DNA from: Helicoverpa zea
Taxonomy: Eukaryota > Arthropoda > Insecta > Lepidoptera > Noctuidae
DNA: 64,000 nucleotides
Reading direction: 5' to 3'
Assembly (NCBI RefSeq): GCF_022581195.2
Contig: NC_061469.1
Span: 10,410,501-10,474,500 of the forward strand
Positions 8,379-23,188 of this stretch are shown here, piece after piece. Every line of letters begins with the position of its first letter. Within the stretch, counting starts at the first letter, position 1. The notes below the pieces were generated by a model. The model searched no databases and was not told where the DNA came from. It saw only the letters and a program-made list of their open reading frames with translations. The position numbers and the translations under genes are program-made.

Positions 8379-11300
8379 TGGATTCGTGTTACGTAAATTA
8401 CTCAATTTAAAGATCTGCTCATCTGTCTGTAGATCTTAATAATGCTGCAGTTGACTCACTAAGTACTAGAATCAAATCCTCGTTGCCATCAAATAATTTG
8501 AATTCTTTATTCAAAACCTTCGCAGGGTTTTTCAATACAGTTCTGAGATTTAATTAACGACTGAAGGAACAGTAATTGATTTAACTAAACCTCTCTCAGT
8601 AATTATCAAACTGAGACTAATTAAAAGCCTGCCCAACCTCGTAAAATCCAGCAAAATTATCGTTCACGTTCTGTTGTATCAGTAATGGCTACCCATAGAG
8701 ATTACTTAAAGCCTATAATTTCCTCGATCAAAAACCGATACACCATTGATATTACGGTAGCAAATTACGATTCGATTGCTTCCATCAACGATACAAAAAC
8801 GAGTTACGGTTATCTTAAGTGGCTGTAACTGTGCTGCACGTAGTCTTCACTCGGCAGACTGGCGGACTTACCATTACACTAAATACATACTTAATGGAGC
8901 CCTAAGGGTTAGGTGGCTGCAATACAACGGGAATTATTAGAACACATATGACCGCAAGAGTATATGCTTAATGACTAACAGATATCGACGTCAGTTCTGA
9001 TTACGGACACCACAAGATGTCAATTTACTCACGCAAAAAAAATCTCCAGGTCTATATTTTGACCCCTACACATCAATCGAGTACCACAATCGATCCCCCT
9101 AGACGGAAATTCACCCCTGGGATCAACAATGCAGGATGAAGAGGCGCGCTAAACAATGGCGGTCTCGTTTTACACGCGGTTAATCTGTGACGCGGTGCGC
9201 TCCACTCGGGCGCAGGGAGTAATTACGCGAGCGTGTCATGCGCAGCTCAACGCACGCGCATTATCTTTCAAGTAATGTTAGCTGTGCGGCGTTGCTTGTG
9301 TTATGTGGGACAAAAGAGCTCCGCAAACGGGTGTTTTTATATTTGTATAAAACAGCCTTTTCACAGTGATGGATTTTCCGAATCGGTTTTTGAAAAAAAT
9401 TGCTAATGCACGTCTAAATTTTACATCACTTTTAGATTAGATTTCTATGGTCCTATCACCCAAAGAACACAGCTCAGAAATGCGGATGGCTTAGACAATT
9501 TGTTTAAAGTCCTGAATCCAGGATCCCTTCAAAAAGACCTTAGAAGGCACGTTTAAGATACACGTCCAATTTATTTGGGTTCTATTAAAGTGAAGCTAAG
9601 TTGATACTCGATCAGTTCACAGACCATACAAATGGTTCAAACATTGTTGGAGAACGCATCGCGCCATTATTCTTCGGCGCTCGGTCCCACATACCTTTCA
9701 TTGTAATCGAGACGGGTGCGGCGCGCAATCAGCGCTAAACTTCACCACTTACCATTCGTAATAATTTAGCCAAAATGTGGTTCAGCCCCTTACGCAATGC
9801 GGTAAAGTAAAAAAGGAATGTGGACTAACTGAAAGGCGCGATAGGAATGTACTTACCAAACGGAATTCCTAAAAGTGGTTCTTAAACCCTGATTATTTAT
9901 AAGACTCCAAATGGCTTTGATAACTATTGTGTTTGAGGTAGACTCAGATAGTTTGGCAAGGAGATAAATTGAAATTAGACCCAAATTACCTTTAGGTTGG
10001 GTAGACTAATTCTTTGGTATGACTTTGAAGCTGTACCTATAATCGGGTAACGCAGTTATAATTTACAATGAAGACTAGGATCATAGCTTAATGTAGCTTT
10101 ATTACGTTCTCAGCCACTGGCACAAACGTACCGAGCCTCGAGTAATTGACAGTTCATTGCTTCTAAGAAACATGGATGATTGCCTTTCCCTGTAGAAGTG
10201 TTCAACATAAAGCATAGTCGCATAAAGATGGATATTTTTTTGTAACTTTTGTTATGAGATAAAATGGTTTTAGTAGAAGCCACGCTTGTCAAGCATGTTT
10301 CTAAGTGAAGGCCAATATTTTGTGATGGTTTGACTACTACATAACTGAGGCCTGGAAGTAAATCTGTTCGACAGAAGGATTACTTTTTACGAGGCTTGAT
10401 CATAAGGGCTTCGCCGCAGACTGTCTAAGGAAGTATAGGGAATCGAGGCAACTAGGCGGCTTCTAGGACCTTTTATTGTCGTTTGGCTTTATAATTTGAG
10501 ACGGTTGTTTACCTTCTGTATGTTCGTGTTGTGTAGCTAGTTGCTACAATGCAACAAAGTATTCCGAATGTCATGCGAAGTGAACGGAGCCGCGCCTGCC
10601 GCGAGCGCCAATCACAGGCCGCGTCGCCTCACCTCGCCTTCCACGATTACTTGGTCAATGTTCTGCGATCTGCATTCTGTAATTAGTTGGATCAACGGCA
10701 CTTGTTCGAGCTTCCATCTTCATTAAACGCGAGCGTATTCCGTTTCCATCACGGCATCACGACTCAACATGCGATATTTGGAAGCAGTTCTAGTACCTCA
10801 GTGTCAACGTGGGCGTATTAATGAATAAGGCCATAACAATCGCTGGCTTTTCTCTGCGAATTCATTGTTCTACGGCAGCAATAAAGGAATTATACGGACG
10901 TCCGAAAATACGCTCATAGTTGAACGTTAATTGTGTTACGGCTCAAAGTATCCCGATTTTCCGAGCGGGTGATTTATAAAAAAAGTTTGTACGGCGAGCA
11001 ACATTGTCGCCTAATCTCCGAATGCCCTCGCAATTGTTGGGATCTTTGTCCGCTGGCTTAGCGCCTACGCCCGATATTTTCGTGAAGTGAGTAAAAGGCG
11101 CGCGTGTAAGTAATCGAGGTAGCGACGTAACCCTCCCTCCGCCTCCCAGGAGTTACCGGGCTCGCCTGGGACGGGTGCCACGGGAACGAAACTGTCTTGA
11201 ACTCAATTCCAAGTCTACTAGCTGAAAACTTCTGGCGTATATTGTAAATTGATCCTTATTAAGTTTCAGGGTTTGATCCTTGAGTGCTGTGAACCAAGTG

Positions 11301-13799
11301 AGTTGTATTCCCTTAGGCTTAGATTCTGATGTAAGCACGCGATGCGATCATTCTACGCCATATTATGATTCAAGAAGCTTAGGTATAAACCCTAACACTA
11401 GGTATTATCTCTGCCAATATTATGAAGCATTGTTTATCTGTCTGTTTGAGAGCATATGCTTTTTAGGGGTTAATATCTAGACTAAGGTAAGTTATTTGTG
11501 AGTGTCACAGCTATATTCTATGTGGTAACGAGAAATAGGTCCCCCGTGACAGGCGACACCGCGGGAATCAGCGAGTACTGAAATAAAAGCTTAATTTAAA
11601 CGAGACTGCTCAATCTCGCTTTACACGAGGAAGCTTAATCTCTACAAATTGTTGGGCTTAAAGTTGTGTGAACCCGTGTAAGTGTTCAATTATGATCAGT
11701 GGTAGTAATGAGTGGGTACCGTGCGTACAATGTAGCCCTATGTATTGTGCAAGCCCTCGCGAGGGTACTGGTCGCGCCGCGGGGGACTGACGTGTCACCA
11801 CCGCCAGCAAAACAACACTACACCAACTATTTATTATTCACAGACACGCTACCGCACTGACGAGAATGCTAAACGACATTGAACTGTACAGCTGATTCTA
11901 TTCTCGCTTCTTTATGACCTTATCTTCATATCAACCTTAATTTTGCCACAAATTCTCCAGTCTTACAAACAAAATGAATCAATTCGCTTGAAAATTCACG
12001 TCAAGCAATAAATAATAATGCGTAACACTTGATATCTCGCACACATTTTGCGGTCAAATTGAAGTTACTACGTGGTCAATTAAACAAACTTGTGGTTCAC
12101 TTCTACTGTTTTAACCATAACACGTACGCTTATAGTTTACCTACAGTTTATTATGTCTTATCTCAGTACACAATAGTGTTTTACTCAACGTAACGTGCAA
12201 AGTGGTTTCCCACACAGCCGAGGTCAAACGCGCAAATATATCTGAAGTTAAAAATAGTCTATATTTAGTATGCCAACCCTACCCTACACTTCAAAGCATG
12301 CAAATTGAATGCGAAGCATATGAACGCGGTACATTTACTTTGCATAACCCAACCGGTTTCAGTATCCACCCTCTGCACACAGTGCTACGCAGACAAAACA
12401 TTTCATAATACTTGGTCGGATAACGCGCGCTATACGTATCACGGCCGAGTAGAACGGCTAGATCTGGCTAGAAGTCTTATAATAATGGCTGGTGCTTTTA
12501 AATAGACGACTCCGTGATTTGGTCGGTTAGCTCGCCTAGCAACGGCCGCTGGGTGATTTGTATAGTTATGTTTATAGTAGCGTGAGGGCGACAAGCTGAC
12601 CGGAGTGGTTTCAGTTTTTATTTCAACGCTGAAAGTGCTCTGAAAACATTTCTAACATTATCACCGGCGTAATTACAGTCGTTCCGATTATATTGAGCAA
12701 GTTGGCTCGTGCGACGCACTCGGAACGTCAAAAAAACATCTCACAGGTTGGATTAGAGAGGAAGGTCCATGTGACAGCGTGCTCTTGTAAATTATATGGC
12801 TTCTATTCTTGTTTGCGAATGGGCAGTATGTTTAAATGGAAGCACGCGACCGTCCTTACATTGAAGAGTTAATAAGTAAGCAAAGATAGGAGGGAATAAG
12901 GGTTAGGTCTTGGTAGTCAACACATAGAGTAAACACGGGGTAGGAATGCAGACATCACTCTAGTGCATGACTACTATGGTTGCAAAGAGAAATTATGTAT
13001 TGAAAATAACCTTTTCAGGAAAATATGCTCACGATGTTCACAAATGCATATTATTTTCTTCAGATGATGGTTCCATTTTCTCTTATTGACTGTTGTTTTA
13101 GGAGCCAAAATTGTACGGATGTTACTCCAAAGATAAGTTCAGAATACTTTATCAAACTCGACACAAAAGTGTGAATTTTAATAAAAATAACACGTTTCGT
13201 TTATGGCGTCGTGCAACGAGGTGCCAAATTGGCCAATGAAACATACATAAACACATACATATTTACGATCGTAAATACTTGTGTAATGTTATAACTCGAC
13301 AGATGAGCTTAACTTCGAGATTCGTGTAACTTTAGTTTTATTTCTTGATCTTATTTCACTGGCTTGATTTGGAAATTGATGTGAAAACATAATTGAGAAT
13401 TCTTGCTTTAGAAATGACACCTTCTTCTGGGTTTTAGATTTTTTTGGCTCTAGATAATCTTACAAGGTATACAAAGATACCAATATTCTGTAGTTGTTCT
13501 AGCTCCACACAACAAATTCGCTAATAAATAGTTTTCTTTTATCCCAAATGTTTCGTCATAATATTGTATATGTTTAGCAGATAAATCTTATAGATCTGAT
13601 ACTTGGCACGCGTCGCCGATGATGAAGATGAATGGAATTATTAACAGGAAATTCGCCTGAACACCATAGGCATACAGTATTTATTGTTGTCTATACTCTA
13701 CATATCTCATATTGTTTTATTGTTATTTATTTTTGAGATGAAATTAGATTTGGTCTCCTACGTTTTCTATACTACGTTAAGTACTTTTAATTTATGCCT
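8379..13799. other. Intron segment with CpG-dense patches
   Basis: No gene is recognised. CpG-dense patches lie at about 9120-9310, 9655-9745, 10580-10640, 10970-11190, 11530-11800 and 12410-12560. The one near 11755 contains the palindrome CCCTCGCGAGGG. In an AT-rich intron such patches could be enhancers or internal promoters, but no start site or exon can be shown. Confidence 0.4.
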
Positions 13800-13997
13800 G
13801 ACTAGCTTCTGTCAGCGGTTTCACCCGCAACCCGTAGGAACCACGGCACGAACCCGGATAAAAAGCCTATAGCCTTCCTCGATAAATAGGCTATCTAACA
13901 CTGAAAGAATTTTTCAAATCGGTCCAGTAGTTCTTGAGATTAGCGTGTTCAAACAAACGAACAAACTCTTCAGCTTTATAATATTAGTATAGATTTT
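13800..13997 (+). mobile_element. Short retroelement fragment (lepidopteran LINE/SINE 3' end)
   Basis: The segment runs from GCGGTTTCACCCGC through GATAAATAGGCTATCTAACA and CAAATCGGTCCAGTAGTTC to TTATAATATTAGTATAGATT. I recognise this as a very common lepidopteran 3'-end module. The terminal AATATTAGTATAGAT is its usual end. No target duplication could be fixed. Confidence 0.65.
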
Positions 13998-15100
13998 ACA
14001 GGTTACATTCTAAGCTTTATTTTTGCCTCATTCAAAGTGTACATTTAATGTAATAAATAAAATTAAGAATAAACAAAGTTAATTAAAACGTCTTTAAGAA
14101 ATTTTAGCTTTAATGGAAATATTTTTGGATGACCTTTCGGTAGCCTAACTTTAAGCATTATTATTTATAAAATTTCTGCTGCTTACTAATTCAAACTTTT
14201 TGCGTTATTTACTGTACGACTTAAAAAAAATGCTTTCCACTTCTTAGGTTTAAATTAAAATTACTTTGTTAGCGCTCTTTCATTATTTATATCCTATTCA
14301 TTTTAAATACTTAGGTACTTGGTAGAGTCCAGTGTTACTAGGATGAATAAATTAGTAACACACTGTGATTTTCTTCTAAAAAATATATTGTTTAATATAA
14401 AATAAATCATAGTTTAAATGTAAGTAAATTTTAAGATAAAATTTAAAAAATAGATAAAACACATCGACATGGCTCGCTGGTTTAACAAAATATCCGCCTT
14501 TGTAGAGTTTTGTCAGTAACACAGACCAGCTGTTTGTAATAACTAATTAGATTCGTAATTATCACAGTATTATGCACGGTGATATTAACATAAATTACCT
14601 ATATTATGTTAATTTGTATGCGTCGGAATCTTTAAGTTACAATTGTGGAAAATAATGAGGCGTTCTACTAGTCGTCGTTGGACGATATATAATTTTGGAC
14701 ACTTGTATGTCTGTTTGCCACATAAAGCAGTCAAATTAAGTGTTGGAAGCCATTAATAATGAAATTTTATACGTTTATTAGGACAACGAATAGTAATGAT
14801 GACTATAAATGTTAACAAAGAAGAAATTATGCAAATTGAAATGTAGCACCTGGAAACATAATTCCTACTTGTGGATTTTACGCAAATGCTTCACTATTAA
14901 GCAGACACAATTCTTCAAAGATTTCGGAACATAATGACTTCATCAAGTAACAAAGAAACAATTATCTATAATCTATTACGCAATCGCATCCATTGTGGAT
15001 GGCGCACGCAGTTTCTAAATAGCAGTTTTTGCTGCACACTGTCTTAAAAAATATGTAAGTTGTAACAATATGTAAATATACTAGGATGACCTCAATCAAC
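13998..15100. other. Intron segment, AT-rich, nothing recognised
   Basis: Very AT-rich with many A and T runs. No repeat unit or coding frame is supported. Confidence 0.4.
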
Positions 15101-15170
15101 GGACTCAATTGCAGTCCAGTGTTGGGCAAAGACCCACTTTTGCACCTCGATTTCCAACCTCCAATACTTA
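15101..15170. mobile_element. LINE-tail fragment
   Basis: The phrase GCAGTCCAGTGTTGGGCAAA resembles the retroelement tail motif of the type 'cagtccagtgttgggcaaagacc' seen across Lepidoptera. It is a short degraded fragment with uncertain borders. Confidence 0.35.
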
Positions 15171-18100
15171 AAATTAGACTTAAGCAATCAAATGACTAAA
15201 CACTAAACACCTATGCTTTAAATAAGATCTAGAATTATAGACTGTCGTTCTAGAAACTCACTCCCGTTGTTAGGTCATCAATGTAAATCGCCGGTTTCTC
15301 TAATATTTGTGTACAAACACCTAAATTAAAAGAGTATTATAGTAGTTTCAAATTTAGCTGTTTGCATTGCTATTTATATAAACGATTTCCGTTTAAACGA
15401 TTAAATTAATGTGTGCCAGTTTCTTTGTACGAGTGCTGAAGTGCCGTTTGAAGAGGTTATTTTCAGTTTACAAAAAATATTGTACAAAAATAGTTACACT
15501 AACTTTATATAGGCACCGATTGAAGTTGTTTCCTGCTATGCGAATTTTAATGGAATTAAAAAGCTTCGATAAGTAAAAAAAACACATTAACTAAAATAGA
15601 TATTGACTTCTTCATTACTATTGAACGTTCTGAAATAAAAATCCAGTTAATTATTTATTTGCATTCATTTCAGCAATAGAACGTTGTCCTACGTCATTGA
15701 AACGGTCGAGCTAATAGCACTGCACTGAAAAATAACCATTTTAATGGAAAAATCGTGTTCATTCAGTGAATCGAAGTTAAAATAAAATAACCTTTTGAAG
15801 GCTTCTATCGCCACCCCGTATTGCTTTCAAAGCGAAACAAAAGACAGCACGTTTTTATTTATTTTTTATTTTTCAGTCCGTTGCGCTTTTTTGATGAAAG
15901 CGATAGGTGACGTCTGGTCGAAAATGGGCAACGGATCGGTGCATTGTATTTCGTTTGCTACCTTTTTTGTACCTAGCATTTTTCCTGTATTGTTCTCCGT
16001 TTTAATTTATTTGTAAGGCTCTATCTGAAACTCAAGCGTTTGAAGTGTACGTCTATTTATAGAAACTGTTTCATTACTGTAGGCACTTCAAAATGTAATA
16101 ACTGAAGCCTCATAATATCAATGACGCGTCAGTCTGTCTGTCACAATCGTTTATAATAAGTAGGGAAGCCATTGCCACCCTACTCACTGTGGAGACGTGT
16201 TTCTGAAGCTGTAACAACTAACGCCCATTATTTTTTACTTACACAACTATTTTGACGTATTTTTTTCCTAAATAAATCAGGAAAGCGAAAAAACTTTTCC
16301 CCGTTTTCAGAGTAGAAATTGGCTAATTATTGGCAAGGCTGTAATATAGTTATGTGGGTAGAACTTAGTATTACTTACGTCATCTCTAGGGGATGTATTT
16401 TTTCGTATACTATTTCTTATTATATTACAAGTCGATATACGGAGGGAATCATCCATCTTGATTTTTACTAACATAACAGACGTTACTTCGGTATATCACC
16501 TAAGGATTCATCTTTTATTTTGTCCAAGAAGTCTGTTCAGGTTTTCTAGCTCTATGTGCCTTTGAGCACAAAATGTCAGCTCCATTTGCTGTCCGAAGCG
16601 AGCGCAAACTGGTCCTTATAAGTCCAACAATGCTATTGCGAAGTACCGACAACTTTGGTCTAATGAGTTACCAAGAACGTTCAACAATACCTAGAGAAAT
16701 CTTTGTCTCGAACTGATGGAAGGGATGAATGACGAAAGCGTTAAGATAACGTTGGAAGTGTTAAATATCCGTCGATGGCGACGACGTTCCTTGAAGCACT
16801 GTTCATTCTATTAAAGATATTGAGCGTGAATTTATGCGCAGCCAGCGATTGTAGCGAGTTGTTTGAACCCTTCGTGTTCATGCTCAATGGGCAGCATTCT
16901 AATGAAGTCTGATATGCAAGTAAATTACAGCACTGCGTAATGCCGCCCGTACTAAGAGGAAAATGGCCAGCGTCCGTTACAGGATTTAGAACGATGCAAC
17001 CGTAGTTTGTCCACTGAAATGATGGACATTTACAGCTCCTCTGTGTATTAGCCCGGCTCGGCGTTTCGGACGATTCATCATAAGCACATTGTATATAAAT
17101 CATACAACAAAGGGAAACATGTGATGTCCAAGGAGATCCTTATCCCATTTGAGCACAAGTAATCCTATAAACCACAAAGGAATTCCCATACAATTCAAAC
17201 AGACAAACCGCTTTGGAACACACAATAAATAAACAGACGTAATTTTCACAAAGCGTGTCGGTGATATAACGACATAACTCATCGAAAAACCTACTCTAAT
17301 ACATCATGGGGCTATTTTATGGTAGTTTCACACAACCGTATCGGGCTATCCCATCGCAGGTGAAAGCATTTATACATGGTGTGTGTCGGGAGCAGTATGA
17401 CATTTTTCATTTCCATGCCGCCGCGCCGAGCTAAAATTATTATTCCCGGGTCGCCCCCTTTTCCCCCCACTGGCCCGGTTTCTCTAAATGGGAGTGGGGT
17501 GGGAGGCACAGGATACGAGTGACGAGCGAATAGGCCCACCCTACATCACCGTCATATTTACTACCGATCCAGAACTAAGGTTAATAAGCTGTAACATACA
17601 AAGTAAGTTTCGTCGTCGCCAGTCTCCACAAGAACTATTAAACGCTTCCATTATGCCAACATTAATAGCTAGTCTTTTTTTCTTACATTTAAATTGTGAA
17701 TTTTCAGTACCTAGCCCGTGTTAAATATTCATGGTACTCGCTACTAAATTGGTGTGAGATGGCAAGAACAAGGGAGAGCAAAAAATATGAAGCGGACGCA
17801 AAAATGGCGACTGTACAAAAACAGAAGTGTCCCAGACACTATATAGGTGAATGACATTGGAGCCAACCTGGGAGGGAAAAGAGAATGCGAAAGTAGCTGG
17901 AAGCTAAACAGAACTTTTACGATTAAAAGGTTCGACACGATGATCTCTCGTGGCTTGTGGACACACTGAGAAAATGACTGTCGCGTTGGAGCCTACGAGC
18001 CACGAGATGAAACGCTCTATTTGGGTCAACTAGACTAGGGCACGGCTGTTTTTTTCACATGTTTCTCTCACACCGTTGTTAACGAGATTCTGTTAACAGC

Positions 18101-19239
18101 CGTGAAAAAAAACTTGCTAATTACGGTTGTTTTTTAACTCTACCTCAGCACTCAGCGATTTGTCGATGTAGGTATAACACATTTAAATTAACAGCTCGAG
18201 TTGTTATTGCCAAACTCGTAACAAACTAACTGTTCTGATTTTATTAAGTGTTTCAGGCAACTACCTACACACTTTCAAACTATTGTAATTGTCTTTTAAT
18301 TGTTGACAGTTAATGGTGAACAAATTGGCCACGTGTGTCCAAGAATTTCCCTCTCCCATTAATATCTTCTTAGAACACGCATAAAAGATGTTTACAATTC
18401 TCGAACACAAAGCTCGCGATGATTATTTGTGTTTGAAAGATCGAATGTCTGATTGACTCTGAAATTAATGATTTGCATTAAAATCCCAAAACAAACCTGT
18501 GTTGCGCAATTCGAATGTGTTGAAGGCAAGTGGAGTTTGACAACTGCCTAATTATAAAAATTGGCGCGGTGACAAACAGCTCCCCACTCGTATACGCAAA
18601 TAAACTAACGGAAAACCAGTGGGCAGTGTAAAATGAACAATATTGTGCGCTTGCGACACCCGGCACTGAACATCACTCAGTATTATCAATCTTTCAGATC
18701 TGGTGATTACGCTCTTGGAAAAATAAATTCATTCCACTATAGAAACTGAAAGAAAAACGTCTACTAATGAGTTCAATTACCTCTTCAATAATTATTTATG
18801 AATCCTGGAAAATCTTTCAGTTTTTAAATGTTTATGGGTATTACAATTTCCGCATTGTTGTTTCTCTTCTTATTCTTAAAATGGATCAATTAAAAAGTTT
18901 ATTAATGGTTCTTCTTCTATATGTATGAAATCAATATCTGATAGAGTTCCTCGATCCTTAATATTAGATCCGTTACAAAAATGTCCTGTCCAAAAGCACT
19001 TAGTTTATATGATGTACGCCGTAATTATCTGGCACCATGATCGAGTAAGCCCATAAGCGCGATATGCGCGCGTCACGTGTCGCGCTGGTGCCGAGCTGCC
19101 AACGCGTCGGCTAAGCCATGCTAATGTGAAATTTCCCGTCGATGTCTTCCGCGACGTTTACGCTCGATAGTTACATATTACGTTTTTTATCGTGTCGTGA
19201 ATGCATCCAGTTTTCCTACGCATGAGGGGTTCCGTGCAA
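15171..19239. other. Intron segment, nothing recognised
   Basis: AT-rich to about 17400. A C/G-rich stretch at 17440-17510 has runs of six C and five G. An imperfect inverted pair around 18049-18113 (GTTTTTTTCAC with GTGAAAAAAAAC) could form a loose hairpin. The antisense frame at 16741-17103 has no known domain. Confidence 0.4.
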
Positions 19240-19440
19240 GTTCGTTCGTGACCTGGTGCGAGTGACGTCACGTCTACCGCGGCCGCCGCCACCGCCATGT
19301 CGTTGCGCCGTCTGCGCCCGCGCACGTCCCCGCCCCGCGCGTCCCGCTGTCTGACGGAGAACGGCTGACCAGTGACCTTGTCGCTCCGTCTCGCTCGCAC
19401 CAATTAGTCATCGGCGGCGCGAGCGAGACGCGAACACACC
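19240..19440. promoter_or_regulatory. Intronic CpG island with palindromic CRE
   Basis: About 200 bp are dense in CpG, including a NotI-type GCGGCCGC near 19279 and a perfect cAMP-response palindrome TGACGTCA at 19263-19270. The composition resembles the Snoo promoter region more than the surrounding intron. It could be an internal promoter or an enhancer. No associated splice donor with a coding exon was found. Confidence 0.35.
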
Positions 19441-22400
19441 AACCGGTATTGGAACAAAGTTGTTTGTGCAAGAAAGGTTTCTTCTCTTATTTATTTAAAT
19501 GTTTTCAAATTCGCTTTGTAATGTAATAATGTGGTTGAGACGTTTGTTGTTGTAGCAGGGGTAATGACCTTGAATTTTAGCTCTTTTAGCAATGCCCAGA
19601 ATGTAGGTCGTTAGACGTATGTATTACACATATGTGCGTTTTACGAAAACTCTTATCTAGCGACATAATAAACACGCCTAATGGTAGAGTCGATATGGTC
19701 CAAATTTTTCGAATAGTTACTAGTAGAAATTGAGTACGAGTAACGTTTTTGCGGGTGGTGTGTTGGCTGTTGGAAACAACAACAGACTATTGTCAGCAGA
19801 GCGAAAGTTTAGCGCATGTTGTGCTTCCCGCCTACAGCAGTTGAATGAAGTGTGTCCCCAGCACTCCCCCCCAGTAGAGGCTGCTCCTGATTCATAATGT
19901 GATGTTCACACTGAATAACAACCTATGACTAACGATCGCTTCAAACGTTTATCAGTTTCCTGCCAAACGCTAGTCAAGTAATGAGTTGTGCCTCCGTATT
20001 GCTGGTTTTATTAGCATTGCTTATCTTAAAAGAAATTAAAAAGTTTATAGTTTTATTTTCAAATGAAAAGATTACAAACAGCGAGTTCTTGACTCTACAC
20101 TTACACGTGCTTGTTAAATTGAGCGCTCATTACGGTGTCAATTTGCAGAATGCCTTCATGTGGGTACATTAAAATTTCAATAATTTACGTCTGAGTGTGA
20201 ATAATTAATGGTCCTCATTTAAATAACTCATTAAACGTCACCACTTAGTTTCATATTCCGTCGAGATAAATATCAATTTTCTCCATTTTGCTAAAAGGCT
20301 TTATATGTATCGGAGAAAACTGAAGTACCTTATATAAAATGGTAGATAATATAGCTCTAAGTTCATTGTCCGAGGGGCGTACTCTTTCCCGTCAGCTGTT
20401 AAGAGGGCGACGACCTGCGGGAGGGAGCTCGAAACCTTCTCCTACCTATTAAAGTTTAACGTAATTTGTGATGAATTTGTATGGGAAGCTGGGAATATTC
20501 ACGATGTATGGTATGGTTTTCTTTTATGAATGGCATTTCCGATTTTATGTTGCTCCAAAGGGGAATAGTTTTATTTCAGTCCATTGAAGTATTACTGCAC
20601 TATTGTTCGATATCTGACACATTGTCTTAAATCTTTTGATGTGTGAATTGTCCTGGATTGACGTAGTTGTATAAGAAGTACTTAGCTACTGAAATCGGTC
20701 AGATTAGGCCGATGAACGTAAGATGCATTTCATTTGGTGCACAAGAAAGAGGGGCAACAAAGTAGTTGATATTGCACCGATTGTCGTTGAAGTGCGTCCT
20801 GCATCGAGTATTGTGGACCGCAGCCATTACAGGCTATTACAGAATTATTTGAGCCACATAACGACCAAATTGCATTCACACAATTCATTTCTTTCACGGT
20901 CATTGATCTTGGAAAAATGCAGCAGGAATTTACGATTCGAAATTAAAATAAAACACCAGCGTACAAGAATTAAGGAATTCTCAGTTTACGATCAAAAATA
21001 ACTTCATACTATTAATAAGGTATTGCACGATTTAATCCCTCAAAATTGTCAGGACACACAAACAAACATGTACCTACTAATTAGTGAGGTTATAAAATGC
21101 ATAATGCCTGCAGTGACGAACCAGTTCAATGCACCATGCACCGAGATCACTTTATTGTAATTAATTAAAACTAATTGTTTGTCCTTGTCCGTTTTTGAGT
21201 GACTTCGCAGATTCGGGTAAAACCAACTTTTGTGGTCCATGTAAAGTTGCAAGATAACAGAATAATGTAAAGAACATGGTACAAATACTAAGCCAGGACT
21301 CAACTTCCAAGTAGAGCTATAAAGCTCTAATTTTGAACTCAAAGAGAGCACCTTGTATTCAATGATCTCGATGTCCATTGATTTCGATAAGTAATATGAC
21401 AATTGGATATCCCTCATACCGCAAATAACGCCTTGTATTTCCTATCTCTTCAGTGAAATTTTAGTTAACCGTTTTCAGCACTCGCTTCTCGTAGGGCTGA
21501 ATTAAAGATCAAACAAAATACATAAATACTCAAAAAACAATACCTACTTACGAACGGTAAACACAAATTAATTCCGCTTAATGAATTCTTTAGTTTTCGC
21601 AACAGGTTCTCGAAGAAAACATTTAGTATGTATCATCGTTCGACAGGTTTAGCAACATTCACCTCAATACCTACATTTATTGTAAAGTGCCGGCCAATTC
21701 AGCGCAGTCGGTGCAACGAACTTTGCATTGTTTGATGTTATTTTTAACTTCGCTACTTGACATATGTGTAAAGCCTTCGTGTGTGTTATTTTACTTACAT
21801 TTTGTTTCTTCGGCGTATAATGTTACATCTTAACAGGAATGCTTTAAATATACTCTAGCTATGAGGATGCATTTGAAATTATTTTTAATAATTATGCCTA
21901 GTATTTGACGTCATTGGCTTGCAACGCAATAAATCCTTGTAGAAAATACATAAAAATCTATGCAGATTACCTAAGTTGCGATAGTTAAAATATGCTAAAA
22001 TCCTTGCAGCTTTAACCGAACATTTTAATTTTAACTCGTATAAAAACGTAGACTCATTTAGCTTCGAAGGCTTCGGAATAATATTTTGACATCGTTTAAA
22101 TGCGAAGTGTTGCTTGTTCCTCTAGAATTTGCACAACGACCTCGTACGATGTTCACACAAAACAGTGCCTGATATATATTTTTTTCGATGAAAAATAAAT
22201 GTGCAGCTCCTTGGAATCAAACACAATGCACCCATATCTGAATCTCTTTTATCCATCATTCATTATAACTTTAGTTGCACTTTAAGGGTGACGCAGGTCC
22301 TACTAATTTACGAGTAAATTCGAATCCCCAAATAAAGACTTACTTCAAACCTTCAATATTACTCACGATGTATGTGCGTGTCGTGAAATATTTATGCAAA

Positions 22401-23179
22401 CGTCCAGCCGAATAATTTTGTCCTTACATGGTGAATAATGTCTCAAATACCAGTAATGGACGCATAAGGCATTGAGGACTGCGTTTAGTTTGCAACTCGT
22501 GGCGGATTCATTTTGGGCCGTAGTTTAAATATTGCAACAGTCTTTGCAACTTTGTGGCATCCATCATGGCGTCTTGTGGTGATTTGAATGTGGAATGAGA
22601 AAAACCAATTCCATTTTTAAGTTTTGAATTTGCAGTTTGGCTTAGAATTAGCATCTCGGGTTATTGGTTTACCAGACCATAGATATAATAAGTAAGGTTA
22701 CCTACTATGGTTGTGATTAATTGTGAACCATGTTTGGTGTTTGTTTTATGCAATTTATATGGGTACTTTCTCACTGGCTTAATATTTTTTCAGAGCCGTG
22801 TTATTTTACAATTCAATACGAAAAAGTATTACGTACGTATTTATCATAATATGTACTCTTCTAAGTGGCTTGTTTACATCGTCTATCGTAAAGCCGATTT
22901 TGCATTATCATTTTATCGACATGGAAAAGTCATATCTGTACTTAAATAGATTATGTTGTTGTTTTACAGTTTATGCTTAATTAAATGTTGGATAATAACT
23001 CTTAAGTGATCAAATTAGAAAATATAGAGATTCATCTTTAACTACATCACTTCCTGTTATCAGTAAACACATTTATGTTGTTAACAATATTGGTGAGACT
23101 TACCTACTCACAAAACTGGGGTACCTACCTAATTGAGATTTGGACGACATTACGGTCAAGCTTTTATAGAATATCACTT
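19441..23179. other. Intron segment, nothing recognised
   Basis: Ordinary AT-rich intron sequence. No repeat family, coding exon or strong hairpin was identified. Confidence 0.4.
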
Positions 23180-23188
23180 AGATACTGT

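Noticed and set aside
16741..17103. 120-codon minus-strand frame in the intron
   Set aside because: No recognisable domain, no splice context and no codon pattern distinguishing it from chance.
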